DNA from: Halopenitus persicus
Lineage (GTDB): Archaea; Halobacteriota; Halobacteria; Halobacteriales; Haloferacaceae
Assembly (NCBI RefSeq): GCF_900107205.1
Contig: NZ_FNPC01000001.1
Coordinates: forward strand, 553,769-615,241
DNA length: 61,473 bases
Direction of reading: 5' to 3'
Shown: piece by piece, positions 58,083-61,473 of the stretch
Numbering within the stretch: position 1 is the first letter of the stretch
How the letters are laid out: each line of letters opens with the position of its first letter
Position numbers and translations under genes: made by a program
The notes under the pieces: generated by a model
Told to the model about the DNA's origin: nothing
Databases searched by the model: none
Seen by the model: the letters and a program-made list of their open reading frames with translations, nothing else

Positions 58083-58580
58083 ATGACCTACGAGGTTCGA
58101 CACGCCGAGTCCGGCGATGGCGAGGAACTCCTCGAGCTCTGGCACGGGTTCACCGAACACCTCTCGAAGTACGACGAGCGCTACCGGCACAAGGAAAGCG
58201 CCAACGATCGGTGGCTGAAGTACTTCGAGAACCAGCTGCTCAACTCCAAATACGGAACCGTCGTCGTCGCCGAGGACGCGGACTCCGGCGACCTCGTCGG
58301 CGTCCTCGAGGCGCGCGTGATGGGGAACCACCCGATCTTCCGCCTGGAGAATCACGGCTACATCAACGGCCACTTCGTCACCGAGGACCATCGCGGCGAG
58401 GGGCTCGGCCGGCGAATGGTCGAGACAGCCCACGAGTGGTTCGGCGAGGAACCCCGCGAGGTGGACTTCTACCGCGTCGACGTGATGCACGGCGACGAGG
58501 ACTCCGCGGAGTTCTACCGCAACCGGGGCTTCGAGCCGGTCGAACACGTCTACGAACGGCGCGTCGACGAGGACGCCTAA
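58083..58580 (+). CDS. GNAT family N-acetyltransferase
   Basis: This 165-residue protein has the GNAT motif A acetyl-CoA loop in VTEDHRGEGLGRRMVETAHEW, and motif B in FYRNRGFEPVEHVYER. It is a stand-alone small-molecule or protein acetyltransferase with unknown target. It starts from its own promoter but is followed after 2 bp by the ferredoxin gene, so they are probably co-transcribed. No link to aromatic degradation is evident other than position. Confidence 0.82.
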   Translation: MTYEVRHAESGDGEELLELWHGFTEHLSKYDERYRHKESANDRWLKYFENQLLNSKYGTVVVAEDADSGDLVGVLEARVMGNHPIFRLENHGYINGHFVTEDHRGEGLGRRMVETAHEWFGEEPREVDFYRVDVMHGDEDSAEFYRNRGFEPVEHVYERRVDEDA

Positions 58581-58582
58581 GC

Positions 58583-58876
58583 ATGGTCGAGACCCACACC
58601 GTCGAGTTCGTCGACCTCGACCGGACGATCGAGGTCGCGGAGAACGAGCCGATCCTGGAGGCCGCCGAGGCCGCCGGCATCGATATGCCCTACCAGTGTC
58701 GAATGGGCGTCTGCGGCGTCTGTTCGGCCAAGCTCGCCGGCGACAGCGACCCGAGCGACGTCGACCAGACGGAGGGAATGTTCCTCTCCGACTCCGAGAA
58801 GGAGGAGGGGTACGTGTTGACCTGCATCGCGAAGCCGCGTGCCGACCTCAAGCTTGAGACCGACCGCGGCCCCTGA
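58583..58876 (+). CDS. [2Fe-2S] ferredoxin, plant type
   Basis: The 97-residue protein has the ligands C39, C44, C47 in YQCRMGVCGVCSAKL and C81 in YVLTCIAKP, the plant-type pattern. PaaE, the usual reductase of the epoxidase, is a flavoprotein with the same ferredoxin domain, and no full PaaE is in the window, so this separate ferredoxin could pass electrons to PaaA. It starts 2 bp after the acetyltransferase stop. The partner reductase is not identified. Confidence 0.88.
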   Translation: MVETHTVEFVDLDRTIEVAENEPILEAAEAAGIDMPYQCRMGVCGVCSAKLAGDSDPSDVDQTEGMFLSDSEKEEGYVLTCIAKPRADLKLETDRGP

Positions 58877-58960
58877 GCGGGCATCGCCGATCGGCGTTGC
58901 GCGAACGCGTTCATTCTGACGGCAGTCGTGGACCCTGGTTCGGCGACGACGACGTCGTCG

Positions 58961-59020
58961 ACTACAGGACCGTTGACCACAGCCCCGTCAACTACAGGAC
59001 CGTCGACCACAGCGCCGTTG
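58961..59020. repeat. Tandem repeat, 30-bp unit, two copies
   Basis: Copies at 58961-58990 and 58991-59020 begin ACTACAGGACCGT and match at 26 of 30 positions. Confidence 0.85.
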
Positions 59021-59057
59021 CCTCGAACCGCCGACCACCGACGGACGACCGCAGCGG

Positions 59058-59080
59058 GTGTATACATATATCGTATACAC
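59058..59080. promoter_or_regulatory. Inverted repeat GTGTATAC-N7-GTATACAC
   Basis: Perfect 8-bp arms flank ATATATC, which itself is TATA-like. The site immediately precedes and overlaps the 24-bp palindrome (59079-59102), so it looks like a promoter core beside an operator. Confidence 0.5.
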
Positions 59081-59102
59081 CATCCCGATCGATCGGGATG
59101 GT
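59079..59102. promoter_or_regulatory. 24-bp perfect palindrome
   Basis: The arm ACCATCCCGATC is followed directly by its reverse complement. Its centre is about 26 bp from the TATA-like core at 59066-59072. Confidence 0.55.
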
Positions 59103-59233
59103 TTCTCGAGTCCCCGTTCGCGTCGCCGGCTTGATCGGCTCCATCCGGACACGACCAATTTTCCTCACAAACCTATGGTTGTAATCCACCGTCCTGGCGT
59201 CGTGGAGTAACCGCCGATCCGGCGGCCGTTTCC

Positions 59234-59263
59234 GTATACACTTTCGTATACGTACCTGTATAC
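59234..59263. promoter_or_regulatory. Three GTATAC motifs at 12-bp spacing
   Basis: GTATAC occurs at 59234-59239, 59246-59251 and 59258-59263. It is an unusual phased array in an otherwise GC-rich gap. Confidence 0.5.
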
Positions 59264-59387
59264 GGGCGAGGGTGCCGCCTCGAGACGCGTCTCGTGACGG
59301 CGGTTGGGAGACACCGCGACGAAAAACGACGTCGAACCGACGGCGGAGACGGTCGGGTTCGAACGTGGAACGTCGAACGAGGCGCGG

Positions 59388-59431
59388 CGGTACTTCGAGC
59401 GGGAGGCGACGGTACTTCGAGCGGGGTTACT
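59388..59431. repeat. Tandem repeat, 22-bp unit, about 1.8 copies, at the ligase stop codon
   Basis: CGGTACTTCGAGCGGG occurs at 59388 and again at 59410, immediately before the minus-strand stop TAA (59427-59429). Confidence 0.75.
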
Positions 59432-61061
59432 GACGCTCGCGTTCGCGAAGCTCGGTCCGGCGGATCTTGCCCGTCTCGGTCCGCGGGAGGGATTCGACGA
59501 ACTCGACCGCACGGGGGTACTTGTAGGGCGCGAGCGTGTCCTTGACGTGGTTCTGGATCCGCTCGACGAGCCCGTCGTCGCCCGTGGCGCCCTCGGCGGT
59601 GACGACGAACGCCTTCACGATCTCGCCGCGCTCCTCGTGCGGGCTGCCGACGACGGCGACCTCGGCGACCTCCTCGACCTCCTCGACGACGGCCTCGACC
59701 TCCGGACCGGGAATGTTGTATCCGCTGGAGACGATGAGGTCGTCGTTGCGGGACTTGTACTCGAAGCGGCCGTCCTCGCGCTGGACGAAGATGTCGCCGG
59801 GCAGCGACCAGCCGTCCTCGACGGCGTCCGCCTGCTTTTCGGGACGGTCCCAGTACTCCACGCCGGTCGGGCCGCGAACGGCCAGCAGCCCGGCCTCGCC
59901 GCGTTCACACTCCTCGCCCGTGTCCGGGTCGATGATCTTCGCCTCGTAGCCGGGGACCGCGAACCCGGTCGCGCTCGGGTCGATCTCCTCGTCGTGCCGG
60001 TGGCTGATGAAGATGTGGAGCATCTCCGTGGTGCCGATCCCGTCGAGGAGCTTGATGCCGTACTCCTCCTTCACGTTCTCGAAGGTGGTCGGCGTGAGCG
60101 GCTCGCCGGCGCTGAGCCCGAGCCGGAGCGAGGAGAGGTCGTACTCCTCGGTCGCGTCCGGGTGCTGGGAGAGCATCTGGTTGTAGCCGGTCGGGATCGA
60201 ACACATCACGGTGATGCCGTGCTCCTCGGTCGCCTCCAGGAGGTCCTCCGGCGAGGCGTCCTCGACGAGGCTCACGCTCGCGCCGAATCGAAGCGGGAAC
60301 GTGACCAGGTCGCCGTAGCCGTACGCGAACGGCAGCGGCGGGTTCCCGCCGAAGACGTCGTCCTCGGTCGGCTCGATGCAGTAGCGCGCGTACCCGTCGG
60401 CCGTCGCGAGGACGTGCCGGTGGGTGTGGATCGCGCCCTTCGGCCGGCCGGTCGTGCCGCTCGTGTACAGCATCAGGGCCAGGTCGTCCCGCTCGGTCGG
60501 GTACGCCTCGAGCTCGGGGCTAGCAGCCTCGAGCAGCTCGTCGTAGTCGTGGTGGTCGTGCTCGACGCCGTTGCGCTGGGCGACGACCACGTTCTCGACG
60601 GTGTCGAGGTCGGGCAGCGCGTTGTTGACCTCCTCCAGCAGGCCGTCGTAGACGACGACCGTCGACGCCTCGGCGTTGTTGATGATGTACCGCAGCTCCT
60701 TCGCGCGCAGCAGCTTCATCGACGGGAGCGCGACCGCCCCGATCTTCTGGACCGCCAGACACGTGACGATCGCCTCGGGACGGTTCGGGAATCGGGCGAC
60801 GACGCGGTCGCCGGCCTCGACGCCGAGGTCGGCCAGCGCGTTCCCCATCCGGTTGACCCGGTCCTGCAGCTCGGCGTAGGTGATCTCCTCGTCCTCGAAG
60901 TGGATCGCCACGGCGTCGCCGTGGCCGTTGCGGACGTGGACGTCGACGAGCTGTTCGGCGGCGTTGATCTCCTGCGGGTAGTGGAGCTCCGGGAGCGGGT
61001 GGATGTAATCCGGTCGGTCCGACTCGTCCGGGAGGTACTCCTGTGGTACTGATGGCTGCAT
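59427..61061 (-). CDS. Aryl-CoA ligase (2-aminobenzoate/benzoate-CoA ligase-like)
   Basis: The 544-residue AMP-forming synthetase activates a carboxylic acid to its CoA thioester. The motifs are LYTSGTTGRPKG, the GIGTTEM (A5) region, the adenylate-binding YKSRNDDLIVSSGYNI, and the C-terminal catalytic lysine in RTETGKIRRTEL. The opening DYIHPLPELHYPQEINAAE resembles 2-aminobenzoate- and benzoate-CoA ligases more than acetyl-CoA synthetase. It would supply the CoA ester to the epoxidase-type enzyme. A minus-strand TATA (AGTATAACG, about 61089-61098) precedes it. A small inverted repeat, CTATC-N4-GATAG (61067-61080), lies at the transcript start. Confidence 0.85.
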   Translation of the reverse strand: MQPSVPQEYLPDESDRPDYIHPLPELHYPQEINAAEQLVDVHVRNGHGDAVAIHFEDEEITYAELQDRVNRMGNALADLGVEAGDRVVARFPNRPEAIVTCLAVQKIGAVALPSMKLLRAKELRYIINNAEASTVVVYDGLLEEVNNALPDLDTVENVVVAQRNGVEHDHHDYDELLEAASPELEAYPTERDDLALMLYTSGTTGRPKGAIHTHRHVLATADGYARYCIEPTEDDVFGGNPPLPFAYGYGDLVTFPLRFGASVSLVEDASPEDLLEATEEHGITVMCSIPTGYNQMLSQHPDATEEYDLSSLRLGLSAGEPLTPTTFENVKEEYGIKLLDGIGTTEMLHIFISHRHDEEIDPSATGFAVPGYEAKIIDPDTGEECERGEAGLLAVRGPTGVEYWDRPEKQADAVEDGWSLPGDIFVQREDGRFEYKSRNDDLIVSSGYNIPGPEVEAVVEEVEEVAEVAVVGSPHEERGEIVKAFVVTAEGATGDDGLVERIQNHVKDTLAPYKYPRAVEFVESLPRTETGKIRRTELRERERQ

Positions 61062-61066
61062 CTACC

Positions 61067-61080
61067 CTATCTCATGATAG
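61067..61080. promoter_or_regulatory. Inverted repeat CTATC-N4-GATAG at the ligase promoter
   Basis: Five-base arms lie directly upstream of the start codon, between the TATA element and the ATG. It is short, so a chance origin is possible. Confidence 0.35.
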
Positions 61081-61164
61081 TTGGTTGCGTTATACTTGTT
61101 GGTTTTTTTCGGCAACCTTTGCCACCCCATCCGGCAACGATTCCTCCCGTCGCGGCGGTAGTGT
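61081..61164. mobile_element. Probable inner end of the IS6-type element
   Basis: The stretch contains TTTTTTTCGGCAACC and a second CCGGCAACG further right, which may be part of a terminal inverted repeat. The other end is outside the window, so the boundary cannot be confirmed. Confidence 0.35.
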
Positions 61165-61473
61165 TTAGTTAGTAGCATTGAGCCATCGAGCGAAGCTCTG
61201 CAACCAGTTTTCGGCGGTTTCCGGTTCAACGTGGCTGAAGCAGTTTGAAAACGACGAGGTTCGACGCTTCAGTTCTCGAAAGATCCGTTCGACAGCATTT
61301 CGATTTCCGTGGTGATGTATCTGAAATCGGAGCCCAGCTCGGGAAAGCGCGGTTTGGAGGTGTTTCGCGCCGTCAACAAGAAACACGGCGGATTCGACAT
61401 CGTGTTTTTGACGCAGTTCGCGCAGGAAAATTTCTGTGAGGGCGGTTGTAGCCGTCGCAAATAGCCGGACGTG
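61165..61473 (-). CDS. IS6-type transposase, C-terminal part, cut by the window edge
   Basis: The frame runs uninterrupted from the edge to the stop at 61165 (minus strand), about 102 codons: VRLFATATTALTEIFLREL is followed by an aspartate block (FLVDGAKHL) and the glutamate block NAVERIFRELKRR, the last two residues of the DDE catalytic triad, then TSSFSNCFSHVEPETAENWL. This matches haloarchaeal IS6-family transposases. The N-terminal part lies beyond the window. The insertion lies next to the aromatic-acid island. Its inner end is not clearly resolved, but the sequence changes character near 61095-61165. Confidence 0.85.
   Translation of the reverse strand, partial: HVRLFATATTALTEIFLRELRQKHDVESAVFLVDGAKHLQTALSRAGLRFQIHHHGNRNAVERIFRELKRRTSSFSNCFSHVEPETAENWLQSFARWLNATN

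Larger units (their letters stand above)
58877..59426. other. Long intergenic region with palindromes and GTATAC motifs
   Basis: Both flanking genes end here (convergent). The region contains a 30-bp repeat (58961-59020), paired GTATAC motifs, a 24-bp palindrome (59079-59102), three GTATAC motifs at 12-bp spacing (59234-59263), a 14-bp palindrome (CGAGACGCGTCTCG, 59281-59294) and a 22-bp repeat. A 28-codon frame (59098-59184, plus) starts inside the palindrome. No larger gene is supported. Confidence 0.55.

Noticed and set aside
61165-61460. Frameshifted transposase at the right edge
   Set aside because: Two frames overlap there, but one of them reads through from the edge to the stop with the full IS6 C-terminal sequence, so no frameshift is needed.

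Overview
This window is a chromosomal segment of a halophilic archaeon (Halobacteria). The signs are high GC with strongly acidic predicted proteins, TATA-type promoters placed about 25 bp before start codons (leaderless transcripts), Tat lipoprotein signals, and archaeal or haloarchaeal marker genes: deoxyhypusine synthase, the archaeosine enzyme RaSEA, TbsP, a DUF2150 protein, RdfA and an archaeal SMC-like ATPase. The genus cannot be fixed from the sequence alone. No rRNA, tRNA or CRISPR array was recognised.

Layout. (1) 0.2-16.2 kb is a catabolic island for a nitrogen-containing small molecule. It has RidA, a non-pyrrolysine MttB-family methyltransferase, two M20 amidohydrolases, a TPP-dependent decarboxylase next to thiE, a polyamine-type ABC importer, an IclR regulator and a class III aminotransferase. 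(2) 16.2-16.8 kb is an AT-rich intergenic region with a duplicated palindrome, followed by a pilin-like surface protein with an Ig-like domain. (3) 18-46.7 kb is mostly housekeeping: an enolase-superfamily protein, three MFS transporters, raSEA, tbsP, a sensor kinase, deoxyhypusine synthase, a Sco/TlpA/CcdA module, aroD, an ACT-protein/hom pair, glycerate kinase, PEP carboxykinase, rdfA with an SMC-like ATPase, a crotonase, a VOC protein and an Mqo-like oxidoreductase. (4) 46.7-61.1 kb is an aromatic or cyclic-acid degradation island. It has a tandem UbiD pair, an HMG-CoA-synthase-like/DUF35 fusion with a thiolase, an acyl-CoA dehydrogenase, an enoyl-CoA hydratase, a phenylacetyl-CoA-epoxidase-type operon (A, D, B, C and a detached zinc ribbon), a 2Fe-2S ferredoxin and an aryl-CoA ligase. 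(5) An IS6-type transposase runs off the right edge.

The most unusual feature is a recurrent class of short tandem repeats (15-30 bp unit, 2-6 copies). Each has its own unit made from the local sequence. They lie in intergenic gaps, and several start inside the last codons of a gene so that the stop codon is part of the repeated unit (near 7543, 14733, 21546, 30511, 40390, 48253, 49923). Other notable points are a Tat-signal remnant with its own promoter that forms a leader reading frame ending one base before the ABC ATPase start, a PaaD split into two genes, and three predicted pseudo-enzymes or altered active sites in the aromatic island (second UbiD, HMGCS-like domain, acyl-CoA dehydrogenase).
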